Shown here piece after piece: positions 1-7,783 of a DNA stretch of 64,000 bases. Origin of the DNA: Arthrobacter rhizophilus (lineage in GTDB: Bacteria; Actinomycetota; Actinomycetes; Actinomycetales; Micrococcaceae); the NCBI RefSeq assembly GCF_026241105.1, contig NZ_JAPFFT010000008.1, positions 62,001-126,000 of the forward strand, written 5' to 3'. The translations under genes were made by a program, and so were the position numbers. The notes under the pieces are model-generated. The model was not told the DNA's origin. It was given only the letters and a program-made list of their open reading frames with translations, and searched no databases. Position 1 is the first letter of the stretch. Each line of letters opens with the position of its first letter.

Positions 1-66
1 CTTCTTTTCTTCGGCGGACAGTTCGGCCTGGGCGGCGGGTTCCTTCTCGGCGGAAGACGGGGTCAC
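1..66 (-). CDS. sigA: Principal RNA polymerase sigma factor, N-terminal fragment (gene runs off the window)
   Basis: Only the first 22 codons are present. The start is GTG at 66-64, preceded by an AGAAAGG ribosome binding site. The visible residues begin M-T-P-S-S-A-E-K and continue as an acidic, Ala/Lys-rich stretch. From memory this matches the poorly conserved N-terminal extension of the principal sigma factor (RpoD/SigA/HrdB) in Arthrobacter relatives. No conserved sigma region is inside the window, so the call rests on recall of that N-terminus and on a SigR-like promoter upstream, a known feature of hrdB in Streptomyces. It could be another protein with a similar charged N-terminus. Confidence 0.55.
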   Translation of the reverse strand, partial: MTPSSAEKEPAAQAELSAEEKK

Positions 67-195
67 AGAAAACCTTTCTAGCGGCGGTCTGTGGAATCAC
101 CATGGGGGCAACACCACTATGACCCTGTCAAGTCCGCGATGAACATCAAATGCCATCGCCGACCGCAGAGTCTTTAGATACAACTCCCGACGACG

Positions 196-228
196 CCTAA
201 ATGTTCCCTAGGTTCAGGGACATTTAGG
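196..228 (-). repeat. Inverted repeat in the presumed 5' leader of the sigma factor gene
   Basis: CCTAAATGT pairs with ACATTTAGG, and the stem continues inward as CCCT/AGGG around a one-base bulge and a short loop. No U-tract follows on either strand, so it is not an obvious terminator. It lies between the candidate SigR-like promoter and the start codon and would be in the mRNA leader if that promoter is used. It could be a leader hairpin or an operator. Confidence 0.45.
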
Positions 229-261
229 GCACTTGAAACACGGACCCAACCGGGTCTCGGC

Positions 262-288
262 AACCATTGTCTCACGGTTTTGTATTCC
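262..288 (-). promoter_or_regulatory. SigR/SigH-type promoter motif (GGAAT-N19-GTT)
   Basis: On the minus strand GGAAT (288-284) is followed by 19 bases and GTT (264-262). This fits the oxidative-stress ECF sigma factor consensus of Streptomyces SigR and mycobacterial SigH, roughly GGAAT-N18/19-GTT. It points toward the sigma factor gene, with an inferred start near 255 and a leader of about 190 nt. One short motif match is suggestive only. Confidence 0.4.
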
Positions 289-429
289 GGAGGTCGATAT
301 CGGCCACCTTGCGGACAATTACGCGTCGGCGGATTTCCCGCGGTGACACGCCCCGGCGTCTACAGGTCGGATGCCTGTCTTCAGGTCGGGTCCTGTCTTC
401 ACGTAGCAGCACGACGTCACGGCTTCTCG

Positions 430-1722
430 TCACGCAGCCTCCCCACCGAACTTCCGCCACGCTGAGGTCTTGCTTTTCGCCCAGCCGCACACGGTGCCGC
501 GCCGCACCACCTCCGCAAGTAGTTCTGCGAGTCGATAGCCCTGTTGTTCGGCGTCCGCTCGCGAAAAGAACTCGTCGGCGAACGAACCGCTCCCCTGGCA
601 CCATTGAATCCACCCTCGGATCGTGAGCGCGGCAGCGCGTCCCTCGCCACCGCCGCGCCGCGAGAGCCTCGCCAGAACCCGGTCCAAGGCGGACAGCCGT
701 TCCCAGTCCGGGTTATCCGGGTAGAGTCCCAGCAGCACGTCCCCATACCGCAAGGCGTTGATATCAGCAGCCGCGGTCCTCGGAGGCTTCCCTCTTGGTG
801 CCGTCCCTCCGGCTGGCGACTTCCCTGCTGCAGGGGATTTCCCTACTGCCGGAGACGTCCCTTTTGCTTGCGGGAGGGGACGAAGTCCAGGCGGAATGAG
901 CAAGGCTTCTTCGTCATCGCCCTCGGGAGAAAAGAAGCGGAAGGCCTCCGCACCGCCGCGGGCGACGCCTTGCCCTGCAGCCGCCAGGACCACTACGGCG
1001 TCGCGCCACGCCGGGACCCGCAGGCTCGCCCGGAGGAACGCCGCAGCCTCAAGGTCGATTTCTTCGGGAAGACCGGAGTCGAGGACCCGTATCCACACAT
1101 CCAGCATTTCTTCGAACGTCTTTTTGCTTTGCCACCTTCGAAGCATCTCCTCAAGGGTGGCGGCTTCCGCACCCAAGAACTCCGGATCAACGGCCGGTTC
1201 GTCCTCCGGCCCCAGCAACCGGGGTGACTCCCTGACGCTGCTCCCCCTGAAAACCATTTCGGCGTTGAGCCTGCTGTCGAGGATCTGGTCCACTGGACGC
1301 CCAGGGATAGGGCAACACGAGACGTCGGTACAGAACGCGCTGCGCCAGTACTCGGAACCAATAAACCAGGCGTCCCGGAGCGCTCGGCCGCGGCGGGCCA
1401 GGACGAGTTCCAGTGCCTCCAGCAGCGGCACGTTGCCCCGCACAATGCCTCCATCTTCCCAGCCGTCGTCGCTGAAAAATGCCAAGAGTGCTCCGTCGGC
1501 GTCATGGTCCGCTTCCAAGTATTCGGCGATCCTCCGTGAGTACACTGCGAGCACCCTTTCGGATCTGTCCGGCGGAAGGTCCACTCGCAGGGTGGCGCCT
1601 AGCGTCTGGCCGCGCAAAGTGATGGCCACGAGACTCTCCTTTGGCCAGTGCCCCAATGCGTGGGGAATGAAGCCCAGAATGTCCTCGGGCCGGGAGATGG
1701 TTACACGGTTGTCTGCTGTCAT
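430..1722 (-). CDS. DUF4192 domain-containing protein
   Basis: This 430-residue protein of unknown function has the actinobacterial DUF4192 signature near its N-terminus: a V-T-I-S-R-P-E-D-I-L-G-F-I-P segment followed by G-H-W-P-K-E-S-L-V. There is no signal peptide or membrane segment, so it is probably cytosolic. Around residues 285-310 there is a low-complexity stretch of near-repeated V/A-G-K-S-P-A units, encoded by a tandem DNA repeat near 800-872. It separates the DUF4192 core from an alpha-helical C-terminal part. The start is ATG at 1722 without a good ribosome binding site. The family often sits next to the principal sigma factor gene, as here. Function is unknown. Confidence 0.75.
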   Translation of the reverse strand: MTADNRVTISRPEDILGFIPHALGHWPKESLVAITLRGQTLGATLRVDLPPDRSERVLAVYSRRIAEYLEADHDADGALLAFFSDDGWEDGGIVRGNVPLLEALELVLARRGRALRDAWFIGSEYWRSAFCTDVSCCPIPGRPVDQILDSRLNAEMVFRGSSVRESPRLLGPEDEPAVDPEFLGAEAATLEEMLRRWQSKKTFEEMLDVWIRVLDSGLPEEIDLEAAAFLRASLRVPAWRDAVVVLAAAGQGVARGGAEAFRFFSPEGDDEEALLIPPGLRPLPQAKGTSPAVGKSPAAGKSPAGGTAPRGKPPRTAAADINALRYGDVLLGLYPDNPDWERLSALDRVLARLSRRGGGEGRAAALTIRGWIQWCQGSGSFADEFFSRADAEQQGYRLAELLAEVVRRGTVCGWAKSKTSAWRKFGGEAA

Positions 1723-1885
1723 GAATCCAGCATCGGCAGCAATAGGCGGCGACGGCAGGCCTCATTTGCCCTATGTGGACAAAGGTTCCAGCGACTGCCT
1801 GTGGAGGAACACTTCCGCTGTCTGCACTACGACGCCTCCCGACGAAAGGCGGGCCACCGCGAAAGGAAGCCACGGCGGAAGCAGG

Positions 1886-3244
1886 CTATCTCGCTGAGGT
1901 TCGCTGCTTCGCGAGCCGTACGCGTCGCAATTCCACGCGGCGCCGGCGCTGATTTGCCAATGACACGAGGAGCGGTGGAACGTGCACCCCCTGCGCCGCC
2001 ATCTGGCGGCGCACCTTGCGGCGGGTCATGACGATCAAGACGGTACCCACAAGAAGGAACAGGAATTGCACGCTCAATGCGATGCGGAAGGACGCCAGGC
2101 CGTACAGCTCCCCACCTGAGAAACCGCTGGTGTGGAGAATGTCGAGGATGAGCCCCACCAAGTAGATCGTCAGGAGCGCCGCAACGAAGCCGCCCACGTT
2201 GACGATGCCCGTGGCAGTACCGATCCTGTGGGAAGGATTGAATGTCCGGGCAAAATCAAAGCCGATCATGGACCCGGGGCCACCGATAGCCAGAGCGACC
2301 ACCAATAAGGCGAGCAACCATAAGGGCGCCCGGTTTGGCAGCAGCAGAACCGCGCCCCAGGCAAGTGCGGTTGCCGCCGTAATCAGGAGGACCATGGCCG
2401 AGCGCCGCATCGGGTGCCTGGCCACGAAGGTTCCAAACAGAGGCCCTACCAGAATGCTGGTGACCACGAAAAGTCCCATCAGGGCTGACACGGTGGCCGC
2501 GTCCAGGCCCTGCGCCGACACCAGAAACGGGTAGCCCCAGGACATGGCGAAGACGTTACCGCTGAACTGGACAGTGAAGTGGCACCAGAGCCCCAAGCGT
2601 GTCCCGGGCTGCCGCCACGCACGCGCCAGGGTCACACCTGTGGCGCGCAGCCCTTGGGCGCTCTCCCGGGGCGGATGACCGGGCGGCACGTCCCTGAGCA
2701 AGGCGAGGACAAGGACGACGGCGAGCGCCGACAGGGAACTCAGGGCCAGGAAGGCAGTATTCCAGCCCGCGGAATGAAGGACCAGCGCGAAGGGCACCAC
2801 ACTGATGAGTTGGCCGAGCTGGCCCGACATTCCGGTCAGTTGGGTGACGAGCGGAACCCGGGCCGGCGCGAACCAGATCGGCACGAGGCGGATCACGGAG
2901 ACGAAGGTCATGGCGTCGCCTGCGCCGACGAGCACCCGGCCGAGCACGCCGCCCGGAACAGTCTCGGCATAAGCCAGCTGGAGTTGGCCGAGCCCCATGA
3001 GCACGGCCCCGCTGGCAATCATGGCGCGGGAACCGAAACGGTCAACAAGCAGCCCGACCGGTATCTGGAGGCCTGCGTAGACGAGCAATTGCAGCACGGT
3101 GAAGAAGGAAATAGCGGCCGCGCTGGCATGGAATCGCTCAGTCGCTTCAAGTCCGGACACACCAAAAGATGTGCGCTGGGCCACTGCCACCAGATAGGCG
3201 AGCACCCCGATCGTCCATATGAGCCAGGCGCGGGGTGCGTTCAC
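1886..3244 (-). CDS. Major facilitator superfamily transporter
   Basis: This 452-residue polytopic membrane protein has about twelve hydrophobic segments. The loop after helix 2 carries the MFS motif A form, G-L-L-V-D-R-F-G-S-R, and the second half starts after a Pro/Arg-rich central loop near residues 190-210. The Arg/Lys-rich C-terminal tail is cytosolic. Substrate cannot be read from the sequence. The start is GTG at 3244 with GGAAGG directly abutting it, too close for a normal ribosome binding site. CATAAT lies 6 nt upstream, so the transcript may be leaderless. It is followed by a 35-bp gap from the PAC2 gene. Confidence 0.85.
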   Translation of the reverse strand: MNAPRAWLIWTIGVLAYLVAVAQRTSFGVSGLEATERFHASAAAISFFTVLQLLVYAGLQIPVGLLVDRFGSRAMIASGAVLMGLGQLQLAYAETVPGGVLGRVLVGAGDAMTFVSVIRLVPIWFAPARVPLVTQLTGMSGQLGQLISVVPFALVLHSAGWNTAFLALSSLSALAVVLVLALLRDVPPGHPPRESAQGLRATGVTLARAWRQPGTRLGLWCHFTVQFSGNVFAMSWGYPFLVSAQGLDAATVSALMGLFVVTSILVGPLFGTFVARHPMRRSAMVLLITAATALAWGAVLLLPNRAPLWLLALLVVALAIGGPGSMIGFDFARTFNPSHRIGTATGIVNVGGFVAALLTIYLVGLILDILHTSGFSGGELYGLASFRIALSVQFLFLLVGTVLIVMTRRKVRRQMAAQGVHVPPLLVSLANQRRRRVELRRVRLAKQRTSAR

Positions 3245-3279
3245 CCTTCCATTATGCCCGGGGCTGCATTAAAGCTGCT

Positions 3280-4218
3280 TTATGGTCGCGCATCTTTACG
3301 TGCGAGGTACGCCTCAACCGCAGCGCCCAAGTCCTCCGCGTTGGGCAACTCGTCGTTCTCGTCAGCGAGCAGGGATCGACGGACGGTCCCCTCGGCTTTG
3401 TCGTCATAGCGGGATTCCAGTTTCGAAACCACCTGCTGGACGTCCTCGGATGCCTCCACCTGTTCTGCGATCTGCCGGCCCACTTCCCTGCCGGCCTCAC
3501 GGAGACGGTCCGTGGGCAGCATCAGGGACGTCGCCGCACCCAGGTATTCAAGACCTGCGACCGCAGCTGGCGGGTACTCCGCATCGGCGAGGTAGTGCGG
3601 AACGTGGATGACGTAACCGGCCACCTTGCGCCCGGCTTCACTCAGCCGCAGTTCAAGAATGTGGCCAATGGCCGAAGGAACGTCGACAGTAGGCTTCCAC
3701 GTTGAGATCCCTTCGATGAGTTCCGGGCGGTTGCCGTGCACCGTGACGCCCACCGGCCTGGTGTGCGGAACCGGCATGGGGATCGAGTGGATCCACGTAA
3801 CCAGGTTGACCTCGAGTTTTTCCACGATCCCGACGACGGCGCGCGAGAACCGCTCCCACTGGAGGTCCGGTTCAAAACCGGCAAGCAGCAAGAACGGCTC
3901 GCCCAGACCGTCCTTCAGCATGTAAAGCGCCAACTGAGGGGCCTTGTAATCCTCCAGATGGTCCTCGACGAAGCTGATGTGGGGACGGCGCGTGCGGTAG
4001 TCAATGAGCTGGTCGGCATCGAAGACGGCAACGGTTTCGACCTCAAGGGTGTCCAGCAGTTCCCGGTTGATCTGGTGGACCACGTGCCCGGCATCGGCAA
4101 ATCCCGTGAAGCCCATCAGCATGTTGAGCCCCCTGATCTCGTGGCTGTGGAAGAGCTCGGTGTTGCTCGCGTACAGCGACTCAGGGTCAAGGAGTGAGCC
4201 GGAAATCCGTTCAAACAC
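3280..4218 (-). CDS. PAC2 family protein
   Basis: This 312-residue soluble protein resembles the PAC2 (proteasome assembly chaperone 2-like) family: an N-terminal alpha/beta domain with G-L-N-M-L-M-G-F-T-G-F-A-D-A-G and a conserved P-H-Y-L-A region near the middle. Bacterial members occur in actinobacteria; some have been linked to proteasome function by homology only, and the role here is unknown. The start is placed at GTG 4218 because GAAAGGA lies 6-10 nt upstream; a start at 4242 would put that site inside the gene. The pepA gene is divergent, so an association with peptide turnover is possible but unproven. Confidence 0.8.
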   Translation of the reverse strand: MFERISGSLLDPESLYASNTELFHSHEIRGLNMLMGFTGFADAGHVVHQINRELLDTLEVETVAVFDADQLIDYRTRRPHISFVEDHLEDYKAPQLALYMLKDGLGEPFLLLAGFEPDLQWERFSRAVVGIVEKLEVNLVTWIHSIPMPVPHTRPVGVTVHGNRPELIEGISTWKPTVDVPSAIGHILELRLSEAGRKVAGYVIHVPHYLADAEYPPAAVAGLEYLGAATSLMLPTDRLREAGREVGRQIAEQVEASEDVQQVVSKLESRYDDKAEGTVRRSLLADENDELPNAEDLGAAVEAYLARKDARP

Positions 4219-4537
4219 GGCGTGTTCCTTTCGCAGTTGCAAATTCTAGGAGGAGCAGGCGGCTGCACACCGCGGCAAACGCCTTCGGCGGCCGCCCATG
4301 CTCCATGTATTGGTACAACGCCCCGGACAGGCTACGCATTCCTGTCAGCTTGTGTGCTGCAACTCTCATTTAATTGCTATCCGGCGCAACAGACAGACTA
4401 CGATCGAGACGTGCCGCCATATGCGGGCCGAAGCAACCACAAACGTTGTCACAAGCGGACAACCGACGGGTACCAGGGCCGGGCGCCTAACATGCAGCCC
4501 GGCCAATCCATGCAGAGAGAAATGAGGACCGATCCTC
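4219..4537. promoter_or_regulatory. 319-bp divergent intergenic region between PAC2 gene and pepA
   Basis: This region must contain both divergent promoters. I see a TTGTCA near 4446 as a possible pepA -35, but only a weak -10 follows. An inverted repeat (GGACAGG near 4325 and CCTGTC near 4341) is present. No coding frame looks real. No firm promoter assignment is possible by eye. Confidence 0.5.
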
Positions 4538-6058
4538 GTGGTGAAGACTACAGACATCACCCTTGGCACCATCGCCAAGGACCTGAAAAAGTCGCCCAGC
4601 GACGCACTCGTGATAGGCATCGGGCAGGGTCCTGACGGACCGGTTCTGCTCGGGAACCCGCTGAGCGCCAAGGCTGCGGAATCCCTCACAGCCTCGCTGG
4701 GACTCCTGGGCATCACGGGAGCAGCCGATCAGGTTCACCGTCTGCCAGGTCTTCCGGAGACCGGCTCAGGCGTTCTTGTCCTGGCAGGCGTCGGCAAAGT
4801 GGCCAACGACGCTCCCCTCGCTGAGGAAGCCCTGCGCCGCGCCGCGGGATCCGCCGTCCGCCAACTGGCTGGCCTGTCCTCCGTGACGCTCGCCCTCCCG
4901 ACGGCGTCCCTCGCCGATGTCGCAGCTGTAGCCGAAGGGGCCGTACTCGGTTCCTATTCCTACACCGAGCACCGCTCCATCAGGGACGGCCTCAAGGATC
5001 CGGTCGGCAAGGTCCTGATCCACACTGCCCTTGACGGCAAGGAAGTCCAGACCTCGCTTGACCGGGCGTTGCTCGTGGGACGTGCGGTCAACGCGACCCG
5101 TACGCTGGTCAACCAGCCGCCAAGCCACCTTTACCCGGAGTCCTTTGCCGAAGCTGCCAAAGAACTGTCCAAGGGACTCCCGGTCAAGGTGACCGTGTGG
5201 GACGAGAAGCGCCTTGAGAAAGACGGCTTCGGCGGAATCCTGGGCGTCGGAAAGGGTTCAACCCGCCAACCGCGCCTGGTCAAGGTGGAGTACGCGCCGG
5301 CGAAGGCCACCAAGAAGATCGCGCTCGTGGGCAAGGGCATCACCTTCGACACTGGCGGCATTTCGATCAAGCCGGCGCTCGGCATGGGCGACATGAAGAG
5401 CGATATGGCGGGCGCCGCCGTCGTACTTAATACTGTCTTGGCCGTCGCGGGACTCGGGTTGCCCGCCAAGGTGACCGCGTGGCTCTGCATCGCCGAGAAC
5501 ATGCCTTCCGGCGCGGCACAGCGCCCGGCGGATGTCCTCACGGTCTACGGGGGCAAGACGGTTGAGGTCCTCAACACAGACGCCGAGGGACGCCTGGTCA
5601 TGGCCGACGGCCTGGTCGCGGCTAGCCTCGAACAGCCTGATGCCATCATCGACGTCGCAACGCTCACCGGTGCACAGTTGATCGCCCTCGGCGACCGTAC
5701 TGCAGGCGTCATGGGCTCGGATACTGTCACCGGCGCGCTCAAGTCCGCCGCCGACCGGGCAGGCGAGCTCGTCTGGCCAATGCCGCTGCCGGAAGAACTG
5801 AGGGCAAGCCTCGATTCGCAAGTGGCGGACATCGCCAACATCGGCGAACGCCACGGCGGAATGATGACCGCGGCCGTTTTCTTGCGCGAGTTCGTCGGCA
5901 AGGACACAGAGGGCAAGCAAATCCCCTGGGCACACGTGGACATCGCCGGCCCGTCCTTCAACAACGGCAGCCCCTACGGCTACACGCCCAAGCAAGGCAC
6001 CGGCTGCACTGTCCGGACGCTGCTCGCCTACGTCGAAGACGTGCTGGCCACGGCCTAA
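4538..6058 (+). CDS. pepA: Leucyl aminopeptidase (M17 family)
   Basis: This 506-residue cytosolic aminopeptidase removes N-terminal Leu and other residues from peptides and forms hexamers with two metal ions per subunit. The C-terminal catalytic half has the G-K-G-I-T-F-D-T-G-G metal/Lys motif and the M17 signature N-T-D-A-E-G-R-L that supplies Asp and Glu ligands. The N-terminal macro-like domain spans about residues 1-165. Length is normal for the family. Two adjacent GTG codons (4538 and 4541) could start the gene; a GAGG lies about 10 nt upstream. A hairpin without a U-tract follows the stop. Confidence 0.93.
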   Translation: MVKTTDITLGTIAKDLKKSPSDALVIGIGQGPDGPVLLGNPLSAKAAESLTASLGLLGITGAADQVHRLPGLPETGSGVLVLAGVGKVANDAPLAEEALRRAAGSAVRQLAGLSSVTLALPTASLADVAAVAEGAVLGSYSYTEHRSIRDGLKDPVGKVLIHTALDGKEVQTSLDRALLVGRAVNATRTLVNQPPSHLYPESFAEAAKELSKGLPVKVTVWDEKRLEKDGFGGILGVGKGSTRQPRLVKVEYAPAKATKKIALVGKGITFDTGGISIKPALGMGDMKSDMAGAAVVLNTVLAVAGLGLPAKVTAWLCIAENMPSGAAQRPADVLTVYGGKTVEVLNTDAEGRLVMADGLVAASLEQPDAIIDVATLTGAQLIALGDRTAGVMGSDTVTGALKSAADRAGELVWPMPLPEELRASLDSQVADIANIGERHGGMMTAAVFLREFVGKDTEGKQIPWAHVDIAGPSFNNGSPYGYTPKQGTGCTVRTLLAYVEDVLATA

Positions 6059-6070
6059 GCGCGTCCCCAA

Positions 6071-6097
6071 GTGGGGCCGGTTCATGACCGGCCCCAC
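6071..6097 (+). terminator. Hairpin after pepA
   Basis: An 11-bp perfect stem (GTGGGGCCGGT / ACCGGCCCCAC) with loop TCATG starts 13 nt after the pepA stop. No U-tract follows, so it is a terminator-like hairpin only. Confidence 0.55.
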
Positions 6098-6160
6098 GGC
6101 CCGACGTGAGTCTGGCCACAAGCGCCCCACAAAAGCCTCGGCAGGGTGGAGCATGGATAA

Positions 6161-6182
6161 GTGGTTCGCTAAGGTGAACCAC
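6161..6182 (+). promoter_or_regulatory. Inverted repeat upstream of lpd (operator-like)
   Basis: GTGGTTC-N8-GAACCAC is a perfect dyad about 110 bp upstream of the lpd start. A CATAAT hexamer near 6220 may be the -10 of the lpd promoter. The spacing and symmetry suggest a dimeric regulator site; no regulator family can be named. Confidence 0.35.
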
Positions 6183-6293
6183 GGTAGTCACAAATGCAAG
6201 AGAACTTCGGTGCTGGCATAATCGCGGCAGTACAAGTTCCAAGACCAGATGACGCGTAGTCGCGTGTCATCGCTCACGCGAGGGAGCGTCCTA

Positions 6294-7676
6294 GTGGCCG
6301 ATCAGGCAACTGCGCAAGAATTCGACATCCTGGTACTCGGTGGCGGCAGCGGCGGCTACGCCACGGCTCTGCGTGCCGTTCAGCTTGGTTTCACCGTTGG
6401 CCTCGTCGAGAAGGGAAAGCTCGGCGGCACCTGCCTGCACAACGGGTGTATCCCCACCAAGGCACTGCTGCACTCGGCCGAACTGGCCGATCACGCACGC
6501 GATTCCTCCAAGTACGGCGTCAACGTCACGTTGGACAGCATCGACATCACTGCCGTGAACGCTTACAAGGACGGAATCGTCGCCGGTAAGTACAAGGGCC
6601 TGCAGGGGCTCATCAAGTCCAAGGGCATCACGGTCATCGAAGGCGAAGGCAAGCTCCAGGGCACCGACACCGTGGTAGTCAACGGCACTGCGTACAAGGG
6701 CAAGAACATCGTTCTCGCCACCGGCTCGTACTCCCGTTCGCTGCCTGGCCTCGAAATCGGCGGCCGCGTCATCACTTCCGACGAAGCGCTGACCATGGAC
6801 TACATCCCGAAGAGTGTCATCGTCCTCGGCGGCGGCGTCATCGGCGTCGAATTCGCTTCTGTATGGAAGTCCTTCGGCGTCGACGTCACCATCGTTGAAG
6901 GCCTCCCTTCCCTCGTTCCCAACGAAGACACCGCCATCGTCAAGAACCTTGAGCGCGCCTTCAAGAAGCGCGGCATCAAGTTCAGCACCGGCGTCTTCTT
7001 CCAGGGCGTGGAGCAGGACGACAACGGCGTGAAGGTCACCTTGGTTGACGGCCAGACCTTCGAAGCTGATCTCCTCCTGGTTGCCGTGGGCCGTGGCCCC
7101 GTCACCGCCAACTTCGGTTACGAAGAAGCAGGTATCACCCTCGACCGCGGCTTCGTCATCACCAACGAGCGCCTGCACACCGGCGTCGGCAACGTCTACG
7201 CCGTCGGCGACATCGTCCCCGGCGTCCAGCTGGCCCACCGCGGATACCAGCAGGGCATCTTCGTCGCCGAAGAGATCGCGGGCCTGAACCCGGTGGTCGT
7301 CGAAGACGTGAACGTCCCGAAGGTCACTTTCTGCGAACCTGAAATCGCCACCGTTGGCTACACCGAAAAGGGGGCCAAGGAGAAGTTCGGCGAGGACCAG
7401 GTCCAGACCCAGGAATACAACCTGGCCGGCAACGGCAAGAGCTCCATCCTGGGCACCGGCGGCATCGTGAAGGTGGTCCGCCAGAAGGACGGCCCCGTCG
7501 TCGGTATCCACATGATCGGCTCCCGCATGGGTGAACAGATCGGCGAAGCACAGCTGATCGTCAACTGGGAAGCACACCCGGAGGACGTGGCTCAGTTCAT
7601 CCACGCACACCCGACCCAGAACGAGACCCTGGGCGAAGTCCACCTCGCCCTGGCGGGCAAGCCGCTCCACGGCTAA
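6294..7676 (+). CDS. lpdA: Dihydrolipoyl dehydrogenase (E3)
   Basis: This 460-residue FAD flavoprotein reoxidises dihydrolipoyl groups of 2-oxoacid dehydrogenase complexes with NAD+. The FAD dinucleotide fold is G-G-G-S-G-G-Y at residues 16-22. The redox disulfide is Cys47/Cys52 in G-G-T-C-L-H-N-G-C, a second dinucleotide fold occurs near residue 180, and the C-terminal His439/Glu444 pair lies in H-P-T-Q-N-E. The start is GTG 6294, chosen because AGGGAG lies 7 nt upstream; an in-frame start at 6249 has no such support. The E2 gene follows 107 bp downstream. The same E3 could also serve the pyruvate, branched-chain or glycine cleavage complexes. Confidence 0.93.
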   Translation: MADQATAQEFDILVLGGGSGGYATALRAVQLGFTVGLVEKGKLGGTCLHNGCIPTKALLHSAELADHARDSSKYGVNVTLDSIDITAVNAYKDGIVAGKYKGLQGLIKSKGITVIEGEGKLQGTDTVVVNGTAYKGKNIVLATGSYSRSLPGLEIGGRVITSDEALTMDYIPKSVIVLGGGVIGVEFASVWKSFGVDVTIVEGLPSLVPNEDTAIVKNLERAFKKRGIKFSTGVFFQGVEQDDNGVKVTLVDGQTFEADLLLVAVGRGPVTANFGYEEAGITLDRGFVITNERLHTGVGNVYAVGDIVPGVQLAHRGYQQGIFVAEEIAGLNPVVVEDVNVPKVTFCEPEIATVGYTEKGAKEKFGEDQVQTQEYNLAGNGKSSILGTGGIVKVVRQKDGPVVGIHMIGSRMGEQIGEAQLIVNWEAHPEDVAQFIHAHPTQNETLGEVHLALAGKPLHG

Positions 7677-7695
7677 GTCTTTACGCAAGACACCC

Positions 7696-7730
7696 GGTCC
7701 TGCGCCCGCACGAACTGCGGGCGCAGGACC
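7696..7730 (+). terminator. Strong hairpin between lpdA and the E2 gene
   Basis: A 15-bp perfect GC-rich stem (GGTCCTGCGCCCGCA with its complement) and loop CGAAC lies 20 nt after the lpdA stop. There is no U-tract. It may terminate, attenuate or protect the 3' end of the lpdA message between two functionally linked genes. Confidence 0.55.
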
Positions 7731-7783
7731 CCAGCAGGCACCACTCATCCGCACTAAAGATCAATAAGGAGAACGGGGACGAC

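Larger units (their letters stand above)
67..429. other. 363-bp intergenic region upstream of the sigma factor gene
   Basis: This gap lies between the stop of the DUF4192 gene and the start of the sigma gene, both on the minus strand. Short open frames on both strands here look like noise, with no ribosome binding site and Arg-rich composition. The gap holds a GGAAT-N19-GTT motif (262-288) and an imperfect inverted repeat (196-228). A TTGACA hexamer lies on the minus strand near 133-138, but I see no convincing -10 at 16-18 bp from it. Confidence 0.6.

Noticed and set aside
133..138. TTGACA as -35 of a housekeeping promoter for the sigma gene
   Set aside because: No acceptable -10 at 16-18 bp on the same strand.
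758..1897. 379-codon plus-strand open frame opposite the DUF4192 gene
   Set aside because: Ser/Arg-rich shadow of the minus-strand gene, as is common in GC-rich DNA; no ribosome binding site or recognisable domain.
6291..7754. 487-codon minus-strand open frame opposite lpdA
   Set aside because: Asp/Val/Gly-rich antisense shadow of a clearly real flavoprotein gene.
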